Shown: positions 32,610 to 41,144 of the stretch, one piece after another
Numbering within the stretch: position 1 is the stretch's first letter
How the letters are laid out: each line of letters opens with the position of its first letter
Assembly: GCF_900583165.1 (NCBI RefSeq)
Contig: NZ_UTKY01000116.1
Span: 94,585-158,584, forward strand
Reading direction: 5' to 3'
DNA: 64,000 nucleotides
Origin: Pseudomonas viridiflava
GTDB taxonomy: Bacteria; Pseudomonadota; Gammaproteobacteria; Pseudomonadales; Pseudomonadaceae
Translations under genes and position numbers: made by a program
Notes under the pieces: generated by a model
Database searches by the model: none
What the model was told of the DNA's origin: nothing
The model's input: only the letters and a program-made list of their open reading frames with translations

Positions 32610-34049
32610 TTACTCGGCCAGCTTGAACGTGATGAAGCTTGCTCTGCCCTGACGCAACACGCGCATCGACACCGAGCGGTTCTTCGGCAGCGCCTTGGCG
32701 ATGTCGGTGAACTGCTTGGTGGTGTCGATCGCCTGGTTGTTCAGGTGGGTGATGACATCCCCTGGCTGCAGGCCGATCAGCGAGGCTGGGCCGTCTTGAA
32801 CTTCCTTGATCACCACGCCGCTCTTGAGGTCGAAGCTTTTCTTCTGCTCATCGGTCAACTCAGCAACAGCAATGCCCAGGCGGTTGCTGCTGCGCTCGGC
32901 ACCTGGCTTGGCGTTGCCCAGGGCATCCAGCGTGGCGCCTTCTTCCGGGATTGCGCCGACGGTCAGCTCAACGTTCTGGCGCTTGCCTTCGCGGATCACT
33001 TCCAGCTTGGCCTTGCTACCGGCCTTGAGCGCGCCCACCAAATGCGGCAGGTCAGCCGACATGACGATAGGCTGGCCGTTCATGCTCAGGATCACATCGC
33101 CGACTTGCAAGCCACCTTTAGCAGCTGGGCCGTCGTCCTGGATCTGCGCAACCAGCGCACCGGCAGGCTTGTCGAGACCAAAGGACTCAGCCAGGTCTTT
33201 GTTCACTTCCTGAATAACCACGCCCAACCAGCCACGGCTGACCTTCCCACCGCTTTTCAGTTGGTTGGAAACGTCCATCGCCACATCGATTGGAATGGCG
33301 AACGACACACCCATGAAACCACCGGAACGGGTGTAGATCTGCGAGTTGATGCCCACCACTTCGCCCGCCAGGTTGAACAGCGGGCCACCAGAGTTGCCCG
33401 GGTTGATCGGCACGTCGGTCTGGATGAACGGCACATAGTTTTCGTTCGGCAGGCTGCGGCCGATGGCGCTGACGATGCCTTGGGTCACCGTATGGTCAAA
33501 GCCAAACGGCGAACCGATGGCAACGACCCACTGGCCGGCTTTCAGGTCTTGGGATTTACCCAACTTCAGGACAGGTAGATCTTTGCCTTCGATCTTGAGC
33601 AATGCTACGTCGGAACGCGGATCGGTGCCCACCAGTTTAGCCTTCAACTCACTGCGATCCGCCAGGCGCACGAGAATTTCGTCTGCATCGGCAATCACGT
33701 GGTTGTTGGTCAGGATATAGCCATCTGGCGAGATGATGAACCCCGAGCCCAGAGACTGAGCCTCACGCTGGCCACCACCGCCGCCACGCGGCGCGCGTTG
33801 CTGCGGCATGCCGCGCTCAAAGAACTCGCGCAGCATCGGCGGCAGGCCTTCGAGGTCTGGCATTTGCTGGTTGGAGACTTTGCGGTCCGGCAGTTTTTGC
33901 GTGGTACTGATGTTGACCACGGCCGGCGAGGCCTGCTCTACCAATTGGGTAAAGTCAGGCAGCTCGGCCGCTTGCGCAGGCAAGGCCTGGCCGAGCACCA
34001 ATACCGTGGCGACTATGGATAAGTAAGACTTCAAACGTGGTATCGACAT
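32610..34049 (-). CDS. mucD: periplasmic DegP/HtrA-family serine protease MucD, 479 aa
   Basis: Signal peptide MSIPRLKSYLSIVATVLVLGQALPAQA. The catalytic triad is His117 (TNNHVI), Asp147 (SDVALLK) and Ser220 (GNSGGPL). Two PDZ domains follow (~300-385 and ~400-475). A Gly/Gln/Arg-rich loop (~84-96) precedes the protease domain. MucD removes misfolded periplasmic proteins and restrains AlgU activation. Unlike P. aeruginosa there is no mucC before it; a 245-bp gap with its own promoter separates it from mucB, so it can be expressed outside the algU operon. Confidence 0.97.
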   Translation of the reverse strand: MSIPRLKSYLSIVATVLVLGQALPAQAAELPDFTQLVEQASPAVVNISTTQKLPDRKVSNQQMPDLEGLPPMLREFFERGMPQQRAPRGGGGGQREAQSLGSGFIISPDGYILTNNHVIADADEILVRLADRSELKAKLVGTDPRSDVALLKIEGKDLPVLKLGKSQDLKAGQWVVAIGSPFGFDHTVTQGIVSAIGRSLPNENYVPFIQTDVPINPGNSGGPLFNLAGEVVGINSQIYTRSGGFMGVSFAIPIDVAMDVSNQLKSGGKVSRGWLGVVIQEVNKDLAESFGLDKPAGALVAQIQDDGPAAKGGLQVGDVILSMNGQPIVMSADLPHLVGALKAGSKAKLEVIREGKRQNVELTVGAIPEEGATLDALGNAKPGAERSSNRLGIAVAELTDEQKKSFDLKSGVVIKEVQDGPASLIGLQPGDVITHLNNQAIDTTKQFTDIAKALPKNRSVSMRVLRQGRASFITFKLAE

Positions 34050-34173
34050 ACAGCTCCCGTTACGACGAGCAGGGTTGAGCGACAGGGTTCAAAAAACGCC
34101 GGAAACTGCCACCGACATCTTTGTTCCGCGAACAAGGGAAGGCCAGCGCCGACAAGCCCTGGCCTATAAAAAA

Positions 34174-34202
34174 TCTATAAAAAACATGAGAGTTTTTTGC
34201 AA
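34174..34202 (-). promoter_or_regulatory. sigma70-type promoter for mucD
   Basis: On the minus strand TTGCAA, a 17-base spacer and TATAGA, in the 245-bp mucB-mucD gap and about 125 bases before the mucD ATG. The hexamers match the consensus at 4-5 of 6 positions each. Confidence 0.6.
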
Positions 34203-34294
34203 GTGAAAATGCTGATCCGGACATTTCACGCCCACTGTGACTCACCAAGAATGAAAGTAGCGTGAAAGGACGAGATGAACGCAGCATTAACAGC

Positions 34295-35257
34295 TCACGG
34301 CTTGGCGGCAGGCTTTTTTTCACCGCGCACCGACAGTGCGATGCGTTCAGCAGTGCCGATGGGAATCTCGCCAACGACGGTTACCATCATTTCGCCATCC
34401 GCCGTGTTCAATCGACGGGAAACCGCAACGGTGGGGCCCAATTGCGTACGGGTTTCCGTCACACTCGCATCACTGATTGGCTCGAGAAACACCGAGAATC
34501 GTGCCAGCCCATCTTCAAACATCAGACTGTCGACCGTCGCCTTGGTCTGGCTGTCTTTGTGCGTACTGTTGTTGGTCATTTGGAAACCCGGCGGCAGCCA
34601 TTCCAGATGCCAAGACTCAGTAGACTCCACCTGCGGCGCATTGCTGTTAGCGATTGCGATAGGCGTGCATTCGCTGCTAGGCGCCAGCTCGCGATCCTCC
34701 GGCGCGACAGCAGTATCCAAACGCGTAAACTGAAACCGCTCCAGCAACTGCCCTTGATCATTGAGCAACAGCGATTTAAGCGGCAGCGCGGTTTCGCGGT
34801 CCAAATGCAGTTCAAATCCATAGCGATACTGGTCACGCGGGGTGATCGCGATAATCACCGCATTACGACCGGCCACGCGAGATTTGCCGATGACGGCTAG
34901 CTCATAGAATTGATTGAGTTTTTGCGGATCAAACGCACGTGACGGAGCATCACGGGAACTACCGATGCCGGCGACGAGGGTGCCACTGACACATTGGGTC
35001 CGGCCATCGACACGCACAACTTCCTGGGCCGAGCCATCGAGCTGCAAGAGCCGCTCGTGAACCTGACCATTCTGGACACGATGCCAGATGTCGTGGGTAG
35101 AAAAACTACCGTTACGCTCGTAGACGAACGTACCTTGAAAGCTTTGCTGCTGCTCCGCACGCCCAAGTCGAGTCAGCCAGTCTTGGGCTTCATCGGCATG
35201 GGCGGGTAATGCAAGCCAACTACTGAGCAAAAGCGTAAGGAGCGGTATGGCGCGCAT
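34295..35257 (-). CDS. mucB: MucB (RseB-type) periplasmic regulator of AlgU, 320 aa
   Basis: Signal peptide MRAIPLLTLLLSSWLALPAHA. The N-terminal lipoprotein-like domain opens with DWLTRLGRAEQQQSFQGTFVYERNGSFSTHDIWHRV, and the C-terminal domain carries EWLPPGFQMTNNSTH and AVSRRLNTADGEMMVTVVGEIP. MucB binds the periplasmic part of MucA and shields it from AlgW cleavage; lipopolysaccharide signals displace it. Starts 15 bases after mucA ends; length close to the P. aeruginosa protein. Confidence 0.96.
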   Translation of the reverse strand: MRAIPLLTLLLSSWLALPAHADEAQDWLTRLGRAEQQQSFQGTFVYERNGSFSTHDIWHRVQNGQVHERLLQLDGSAQEVVRVDGRTQCVSGTLVAGIGSSRDAPSRAFDPQKLNQFYELAVIGKSRVAGRNAVIIAITPRDQYRYGFELHLDRETALPLKSLLLNDQGQLLERFQFTRLDTAVAPEDRELAPSSECTPIAIANSNAPQVESTESWHLEWLPPGFQMTNNSTHKDSQTKATVDSLMFEDGLARFSVFLEPISDASVTETRTQLGPTVAVSRRLNTADGEMMVTVVGEIPIGTAERIALSVRGEKKPAAKP

Positions 35258-35272
35258 AGAGCTCCTTACTGA

Positions 35273-35860
35273 TCAGCGGTTTTCCAGACTTGCAGCGCGA
35301 GCGTATGGCAGAGCGCTTTCAGTGCCTTTCAGCGCAGATTCCTGTGCGTGTTGGCGCAGGTAGCCTGGAAGACGCTGATCCTGCCAGCCGGATTGCCCTT
35401 GCAACACACCGTTGGCCATTGGGCCAGTGGCGTCAGAGCTTTCCTTGTAGCCGGCTAGAACTGCTGGGCCTTTGACTTGCGGGCCGGCCATGACCGGTTG
35501 CTGAGTCTGTTGGGCCAGTTCGGCACCCGCAATTTCGTCCTGATTGTACAGGCGAACACCGGCCAATACGGCAACAGTCACCGAGGCAGCTACTGCCAGG
35601 CGACCCAGGCTACGCCATGGACCACGAGCAGCTTTTGCCGGAACGGCTTCATCAGCCAGCGCAGCAGAAACAGCCGCAGCAATATCCAGACGAGGGATTA
35701 GAAGATCCTTGTGCATCACCGCCCGAGCGACTTGGTAACGAGACCAGGTATCACGGGTTTCGGCATCATCAAATGCGTTGAGCACTCGACGAAGTTCCAG
35801 TTCATCCGCTTCGTTATCCATCACTGCGGACAGCGATTCCTGCAGGGCATCACGACTCAT
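35273..35860 (-). CDS. mucA: anti-sigma factor MucA, 195 aa
   Basis: The N-terminal anti-sigma domain (MSRDALQESLSAVMDNEADELELRRVLNA, then TWSRYQVARAVMH) binds AlgU. One membrane helix lies near residues 85-105 (LGRLAVAASVTVAVLAGVRLY). The periplasmic tail ends in ALPYARAASLENR. The gene is intact and full length, so this strain is not a mucA-type mucoid mutant. Cotranscribed with algU (32-base gap). Confidence 0.97.
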   Translation of the reverse strand: MSRDALQESLSAVMDNEADELELRRVLNAFDDAETRDTWSRYQVARAVMHKDLLIPRLDIAAAVSAALADEAVPAKAARGPWRSLGRLAVAASVTVAVLAGVRLYNQDEIAGAELAQQTQQPVMAGPQVKGPAVLAGYKESSDATGPMANGVLQGQSGWQDQRLPGYLRQHAQESALKGTESALPYARAASLENR

Positions 35861-35892
35861 GGCGGTTCCTCTCTTGGCTGTCGCCGCTGTCT

Positions 35893-36474
35893 TTAGTTCT
35901 CTTGCAACAACGGTTGCAAGGCTTTATCGATGGCTTCCCGGGCCCGGAAAATCCGTGACCTTACAGTCCCCACCGGACACTGCATGACGCTCGCAATGTC
36001 TTCGTAACTCAGACCATCGAATTCACGTAAAGTTAACGCCGTACGTAAATCTTCTGGCAGTTGCTGAATGGTGCGATGAACGGTTCCTTCGATCTCGTCG
36101 CGCAGCAATGCACGCTCCGGCGACTCGAGATCTTTGAGGCCGTGATCACCATCGTAAAACTCAGCATCTTCTGAACTTACATCGCTATCTGGTGGTCGGC
36201 GTCCGCGAGACACCAGATAGTTCTTCGCCGTGTTAATGGCGATGCGGTATAGCCACGTGTAAAACGCACTATCGCCGCGGAAATTGCCTAGTGCACGGTA
36301 GGCCTTGATAAAGGCTTCCTGTGCAACGTCCTGCGCTTCATGGGTGTCGTGCACAAACCGCACGATCAACCCGAGAATTTTGTGCTGGTATTTCAGCACT
36401 AGCAGATCAAAAGCTCGCTTGTCGCCGCGTTGGACGCGCTCGACCAGCTGCTGATCCTCTTCCTGGGTTAGCAT
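35893..36474 (-). CDS. algU: extracytoplasmic-function sigma factor AlgU (RpoE/sigma22), 193 aa
   Basis: The ATG at 36474 has GAGGAG upstream and gives the standard 193-residue protein. Region 2 contains HEAQDVAQEAFIKAYRALGNFRGDSAFYTWLYRIAINTAKNYL, and region 4 contains LREFDGLSYEDIASVMQCPVGTVRSRIFRAREAIDKAL. It drives alginate, envelope-stress and osmotic-stress genes and its own operon algU-mucA-mucB. Divergent from nadB, as in other Pseudomonas. Confidence 0.98.
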   Translation of the reverse strand: MLTQEEDQQLVERVQRGDKRAFDLLVLKYQHKILGLIVRFVHDTHEAQDVAQEAFIKAYRALGNFRGDSAFYTWLYRIAINTAKNYLVSRGRRPPDSDVSSEDAEFYDGDHGLKDLESPERALLRDEIEGTVHRTIQQLPEDLRTALTLREFDGLSYEDIASVMQCPVGTVRSRIFRAREAIDKALQPLLQEN

Positions 36475-36533
36475 GAACACTCCTCGTTGTGCTTGAAGGA
36501 GGCTTGCATAACTAAACGATCAGGCTTGCAAAC

Positions 36534-36560
36534 ATAGACTCGGTCTTTTCGCAAAAGTTC
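36534..36560 (-). promoter_or_regulatory. AlgU-dependent promoter of algU (proximal)
   Basis: GAACTT, 16-base spacer, TCTAT on the minus strand, about 60 bases before the algU ATG. This matches the AlgU/RpoE consensus GAACTT-N16/17-TCtnA closely and indicates autoregulation. Confidence 0.75.
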
Positions 36561-36726
36561 TCCCCCTTCAAGCAAGTTTCCGGCACGCACTGATTTGGCA
36601 CACACGAAAAACGCAGCGCGGGCAACGCCGGCTGCGCGAATAATCTTGTCGCCGGTTTTCTGACGCGTCCAATGCTCCCGACGGGCCAATAAACTCAACG
36701 TTTTCCCAGCTTTCGGGCAACCTGCT

Positions 36727-36754
36727 ATTGAGTCGGGGCTTATGCAAAAAGTTC
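36727..36754 (-). promoter_or_regulatory. AlgU-type promoter of algU (distal)
   Basis: GAACTT, 17-base spacer, TCAAT on the minus strand, about 255 bases before the algU ATG. The spacer begins TTTGCATAAG, resembling the proximal promoter's TTGCGAAAAG, so the two may derive from a duplication. The -10 is weaker than in the proximal copy. Confidence 0.55.
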
Positions 36755-36937
36755 CCGCTTCGATAACTGGCCGATTTTACCCTAGCTGTGCACCGTAATC
36801 TCACATTGCCACGAATGCCCGGCTATTGTGCCGGTCAGCCCCTCTATATACTAGTGGCCCGTGTGACCCTTTGATTCGCCGATCCAGGCGTCCTGTTTGC
36901 GCCACCTCTTCGGATCGCTTTTTGCGGAATCCTTCAA

Positions 36938-38554
36938 ATGAGCCAACAGTTTCAACACGATGTCCTGGTGATCGGTAGCGGCGCGGCCGGCTTGAGCCTT
37001 GCGCTGACCCTCCCCAGTCACCTGCGGATCGCGGTATTGAGCAAGGGCGACCTGGCCAACGGCTCGACATTCTGGGCCCAGGGTGGTGTCGCCGCCGTGC
37101 TGGATGACACCGACACGGTGCAGTCCCACGTCGAAGACACCCTCAACGCCGGCGGCGGCCTGTGCAATGAAGAGGCGGTGCGCTTTACCGTCGAGCACAG
37201 CCGCGAGGCGATCCAATGGCTGATCGACCAAGGCGTGCCCTTCACCCGTGATGAACACGCTGGCAGCGATGACGGTGGTTTTGAGTTCCACCTGACCCGC
37301 GAAGGTGGCCACAGCCATCGGCGCATCATCCACGCCGCCGACGCCACCGGCGCCGCCATTTTCAAGACGTTGCTAGACCAGGCCCGCCAACGCCCCAACA
37401 TCGAGTTGCTTGAGCAACGCGTCGCCGTCGACCTGATCACCGAAAAACGCCTGGGCCTTGATGGCGAGCGCTGCCTCGGCGCCTACGTACTCAACCGCGC
37501 CAGCGGCGAAGTCGACACCTACGGCGCACGCTTCACCATTCTCGCCTCGGGCGGCGCGGCCAAGGTCTACCTCTATACCAGCAACCCCGACGGGGCCTGT
37601 GGTGACGGCATTGCCATGGCCTGGCGTTCGGGCTGCCGGGTGGCCAACCTGGAATTCAACCAGTTCCACCCCACCTGCCTGTATCACCCCCAGGCCAAGA
37701 GTTTTTTGATCACCGAAGCCCTGCGCGGCGAAGGTGCCCACCTGAAGCTGCCCAACGGCGAACGCTTTATGCAGCGTTTCGACCCCCGCGCCGAACTGGC
37801 GCCACGGGACATCGTCGCCCGCGCCATCGACCACGAGATGAAGCGCCTGGGCATCGACTGCGTGTACCTGGACATCAGCCACAAGCCCGAAGCCTTCATC
37901 AAGACCCACTTCCCGACCGTCTACGAACGCTGCCTGGCGTTCAACATCGACATCACCAAGGGTCCAATACCGGTCGTGCCCGCCGCCCACTACACCTGCG
38001 GCGGCGTGATGGTCGACCAACATGGCCGCACCGACGTGCCCGGCCTGTACGCGATCGGCGAAACCAGCTTCACCGGCCTGCACGGCGCCAACCGTATGGC
38101 CAGCAACTCGCTGCTCGAATGCTTCGTCTATGCCCGCTCGGCGGCTGAAGACATTCTTGAGCAACTGACGCACATCCCCGTACCCGACGCCCTGCCCCGC
38201 TGGGATGCCAGCCAGGTCACCGACTCGGACGAAGACGTGATCATCGCCCACAACTGGGATGAGCTGCGCCGCTTCATGTGGGACTACGTAGGGATCGTGC
38301 GCACCACCAAACGCCTGCAACGGGCCCAGCATCGGGTGCGCATGCTGTTGGATGAAATCGATGAGTTCTACAGTAATTACAAAGTCAGCCGCGACCTGAT
38401 CGAGCTGCGCAATCTGGCCCAGGTGGCAGAGCTCATGATCCGCTCAGCTATGGAGCGCAAGGAAAGCCGAGGCCTGCATTACACCCTCGACTACCCCGAA
38501 ATGCTGCCCGAAGCCCGCGACACTATCCTGGTGCCAACCACCTACGGCGGCTGA
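36938..38554 (+). CDS. nadB: L-aspartate oxidase, 538 aa
   Basis: FAD enzyme oxidising aspartate to iminoaspartate, first step of NAD synthesis. The FAD motif VLVIGSGAAGLSLAL is at the N-terminus. HSHRRIIHAADATGAAI, EFNQFHPTCLYHP and the active-site Arg region around TGLHGANRMASNSLLECFVYA follow, with the capping C-terminal helices of the succinate-dehydrogenase family. Length identical to P. aeruginosa NadB. Its 3' end overlaps the convergent ygfX gene by 32 bases. Confidence 0.97.
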   Translation: MSQQFQHDVLVIGSGAAGLSLALTLPSHLRIAVLSKGDLANGSTFWAQGGVAAVLDDTDTVQSHVEDTLNAGGGLCNEEAVRFTVEHSREAIQWLIDQGVPFTRDEHAGSDDGGFEFHLTREGGHSHRRIIHAADATGAAIFKTLLDQARQRPNIELLEQRVAVDLITEKRLGLDGERCLGAYVLNRASGEVDTYGARFTILASGGAAKVYLYTSNPDGACGDGIAMAWRSGCRVANLEFNQFHPTCLYHPQAKSFLITEALRGEGAHLKLPNGERFMQRFDPRAELAPRDIVARAIDHEMKRLGIDCVYLDISHKPEAFIKTHFPTVYERCLAFNIDITKGPIPVVPAAHYTCGGVMVDQHGRTDVPGLYAIGETSFTGLHGANRMASNSLLECFVYARSAAEDILEQLTHIPVPDALPRWDASQVTDSDEDVIIAHNWDELRRFMWDYVGIVRTTKRLQRAQHRVRMLLDEIDEFYSNYKVSRDLIELRNLAQVAELMIRSAMERKESRGLHYTLDYPEMLPEARDTILVPTTYGG

Positions 38555-38972
38555 ACTTCAAGCGCACCCGCAGGCGCCGATGCACATCGTCCGTCTGCGA
38601 ATCCGCTGGCACGCAGATAGAACGCACCCACCATTGGCCCGGTAACCGATAGCGCAGCACCACAACAAGAGGCAATGCCAAGCTATCGGGGCGCATCTGC
38701 ACCGCGTGCCAGCCGCGCGCGTCACTGAATAATTGCCAGCCGTCCTCATCACGACGCAGACCGCGAATCGACGAGCGGTGGGTCAGCCATACATGACGTG
38801 GTAAGACCCAGGTAGCGTGCGCCAGGCACACCAACATTCCGAGGCTTGAATAAGGCAAATCGAGGGATAGCACGGCACCCAACGCGAACAGCTGGGCAAG
38901 GAGATACGCCGCCAGCAACAGCCGTGAGGCCTGCCAGCGGCATTCGAAAGCGCGGTTACTTGGGCTGGACAC
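38523..38972 (-). CDS. YgfX/CptA-like membrane protein, 149 aa
   Basis: Starts with GTG inside the 3' end of sdhE (17-base overlap), so translation is probably coupled. Two close membrane helices (SRLLLAAYLLAQLFALGAVLSL and YSSLGMLVCLAHATWVL) precede a soluble beta-rich region with RDEDGWQLFSDARGWHAVQ. This is the plan of YgfX, the partner of SdhE in E. coli, once described as the toxin CptA acting on MreB/FtsZ and otherwise as a partner in flavinylation. Its tail runs 32 bases into the convergent nadB. Confidence 0.8.
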   Translation of the reverse strand: MSSPSNRAFECRWQASRLLLAAYLLAQLFALGAVLSLDLPYSSLGMLVCLAHATWVLPRHVWLTHRSSIRGLRRDEDGWQLFSDARGWHAVQMRPDSLALPLVVVLRYRLPGQWWVRSICVPADSQTDDVHRRLRVRLKFSRRRWLAPG

Positions 38973-39210
38973 GGTCCAGGATCATCCGAACCATGCGCTG
39001 CAGCTCCGGGTCTTCAGATTCGGCGCGCTCCATGAACCAGCCGAACATGTCCTGATCTTCGCACGTCAGCAGCCTGACGTAGAGGTCGCGATCAACCTGG
39101 TTGAGCGTCGCGTAGACCTCTTTGGTGAAAGGTACCAGCAACACATCCAACTCAAGCATGCCACGACGGCTGTGCCAGTAGAGACGATTGATTTCTACAT
39201 CTTCGACCAT
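38956..39210 (-). CDS. sdhE: FAD assembly factor SdhE (YgfY/CptB), 84 aa
   Basis: The ATG follows GAGGAG. MVEDVEINRLYWHSRRGMLELDVLL contains the RGxxE motif (RRGMLE) required to flavinylate succinate dehydrogenase. The remainder forms the five-helix bundle, with LLTCEDQDMFGWFM. A longer open frame upstream is not supported. Lies beside nadB, itself an SdhA-family flavoprotein, and is divergent from ygfZ. Confidence 0.93.
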   Translation of the reverse strand: MVEDVEINRLYWHSRRGMLELDVLLVPFTKEVYATLNQVDRDLYVRLLTCEDQDMFGWFMERAESEDPELQRMVRMILDRVQPK

Positions 39211-39350
39211 GGAGCGCTCCTCAAATAGGCGGCAAGTATACAGGCCCGACGACACCGGAACAGTCGGCTTTGGTCGCCCCATATGGAAACTATCCATTTG
39301 CCGGGCGCCCCTCTATGATGCACCCATGACTTTTTGACCTGCGAAGACCC

Positions 39351-40286
39351 ATGGCTGACTCTGCTTTCTTCTGCCCCCTGTCCCACGAAGGCGTTCTCGC
39401 CGTCCGCGGCGCCGACGCTGCCAAGTTCCTGCAAGGGCAACTGACCTGCAACCTCAATTACCTGAGCGATACCCAGGCGAGTCTCGGCGCGCGCTGCACG
39501 CAAAAGGGGCGCATGCAGTCGAGCTTTCGCATCTTGCTGCAAGGTGACGGCGTATTGCTGGCGATGGCCACCGAGCTGCTGGAGCCGCAACTGGCAGACC
39601 TGAAGAAATACGCGGTGTTCTCCAAATCCAAGCTCACCGACGAAAGCGCCGCCTGGGTGCGTTTTGGCCTGGTGAACGCTGAGTCGGCACTCGCCAGCCT
39701 TGGCCTTGAGCTGCCGGCCGAGACTGACAGCGTCGTACGCACCGACACCCTGATCGCTATCCGCGTATCCCCTGGCCGCGCCGAATTGTGGATACCCGCC
39801 GAGCAAGCAGACGCAGTGCGCGGCCAATTACACCTTGAAGAAAAGCCGTTGAATGAATGGCTGCTGGGCCAGATCCGCGCCGGCATCGGCCAGGTCATGG
39901 CGCAAACCCGCGAGCTGTTCATCCCACAGATGCTCAATCTGCAAGCCGTGGGTGGCGTGAGCTTCAAGAAGGGCTGCTACACCGGCCAGGAAATCGTCGC
40001 GCGCATGCAGTACCTGGGCAAACTCAAGCGCCGCCTCTATCGCTTGAGCCTTAACGCGGCCGAGATGCCCGAGCCAGGCACACCGCTGTTTGCTCCCAGC
40101 CATAACAGCGCGATCGGCGAAGTTGTGATTGCCGCAAAAGCTGACCAAGTGATTGAACTTCTGGCCGTGTTGCAAGCCGAAGCTGCCGATAGTGGCGATG
40201 TGCGCCTAGGCACACTGGAAGGCCCCGGGCTGCAACTGCTTGACCTGCCTTACACGCTCGACCGTGATCGAGAGATCCAGCGTTAG
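39351..40286 (+). CDS. ygfZ: folate-binding Fe-S cluster assembly protein YgfZ, 311 aa
   Basis: GcvT-like fold binding tetrahydrofolate and helping maintain certain iron-sulfur enzymes. The signature KGCYTGQE is present with Cys209. The N-terminal ADAAKFLQGQLTCN and AARCTQKGRM-type segment (GARCTQKGRMQSS) are typical. Divergent from sdhE-ygfX, another flavin/redox maturation unit, an arrangement seen in other Pseudomonas. Confidence 0.93.
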   Translation: MADSAFFCPLSHEGVLAVRGADAAKFLQGQLTCNLNYLSDTQASLGARCTQKGRMQSSFRILLQGDGVLLAMATELLEPQLADLKKYAVFSKSKLTDESAAWVRFGLVNAESALASLGLELPAETDSVVRTDTLIAIRVSPGRAELWIPAEQADAVRGQLHLEEKPLNEWLLGQIRAGIGQVMAQTRELFIPQMLNLQAVGGVSFKKGCYTGQEIVARMQYLGKLKRRLYRLSLNAAEMPEPGTPLFAPSHNSAIGEVVIAAKADQVIELLAVLQAEAADSGDVRLGTLEGPGLQLLDLPYTLDRDREIQR

Positions 40287-40322
40287 TCGCCGTACCTTTT
40301 TGCAACACCCTAGAGAGCATGA

Positions 40323-41144
40323 ATGAACAAGCTGGCGGAAAAAGTCCAACAGGCTTTGGTTACGGCCATCGGCAACGATGACCTGGTTCTGCCGACTTTG
40401 CCGGAAGTGGCCCTGAATATTCGTCAGGCCGCTGAAGACCCGGAAATCAGCATCAGCCACTTGAGCAAAGTGATCGCTCGCGATACCGCGCTGTCGGCAC
40501 GCCTGATCAAAGTGGTCAACAGCCCGCTGTTGCGCGCCACCCAGGAAGTCACCGACCTGCACACCGCCATTACCCGACTGGGCACCAACTACAGCAGCAA
40601 CCTGGCCATCGGCCTGGTGATGGAGCAAATCTTCCACGCCCGCTCCGACGCGGTGGACCAGAAAATGCGCGATGTATGGCGCCGCAGCCTGGAAGTGGCC
40701 GGTGTGAGTTACGTGCTGTGCCGCAGCCACAGCCAACTCAAGCCAGACCAGGCAGCCCTCGGCGGCCTGGTGCACCAGATCGGCGTGCTGCCGATCCTCA
40801 CGTATGCCGAAGACCATTACGAGTTGCTCTCCGACCCGGTCAGCCTCAACCATGTCATCGACAGCATCCACCCACTGCTGGGGGACAAACTGCTCGGCGG
40901 CTGGGACTTCCCGGAAATGCTGGCGAAACTGCCCGGCCAGTACCTGAACCTGGAGCGAGATTCCGCCAGCCTCGACTACATCGACCTGGTGCAAATCGCC
41001 GTGCTGTATTGCCATCGCGGCACCGACCATCCGCTGGCGGACTTTCCGGTTTCCACCCTGCCGGCCCTCAAGAAGCTGCGGGTCGACCCATACAGCGAGG
41101 CCCTGCGGACCGAGTTGGATGAAGCGCGCTCGATGTTCTATTGA
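40323..41144 (+). CDS. HDOD-domain signalling protein, 273 aa
   Basis: Single HDOD domain covering most of the chain: LPTLPEVALNIRQAAEDPEISISHLSKVIARDTALSARLIKVVNSPLL, then LHTAITRLGTNYSSNLAIGLVMEQIF and LGGLVHQIGVLPIL. The HD-type metal residues are degenerate, as usual for HDOD proteins, so it is probably a non-enzymatic scaffold in signalling. It stops directly at the convergent kinase gene: stop at 41144, kinase stop at 41145. Spaced 36 bases from ygfZ. Confidence 0.88.
   Translation: MNKLAEKVQQALVTAIGNDDLVLPTLPEVALNIRQAAEDPEISISHLSKVIARDTALSARLIKVVNSPLLRATQEVTDLHTAITRLGTNYSSNLAIGLVMEQIFHARSDAVDQKMRDVWRRSLEVAGVSYVLCRSHSQLKPDQAALGGLVHQIGVLPILTYAEDHYELLSDPVSLNHVIDSIHPLLGDKLLGGWDFPEMLAKLPGQYLNLERDSASLDYIDLVQIAVLYCHRGTDHPLADFPVSTLPALKKLRVDPYSEALRTELDEARSMFY

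Larger units (their letters stand above)
36475..36937. other. 463-bp divergent regulatory region between algU and nadB
   Basis: No gene is visible. It holds the two AlgU-type promoters for algU, and a TATACT hexamer at about 36846-36851 that may serve nadB. The rest shows no repeat or small reading frame I can support. Confidence 0.6.
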
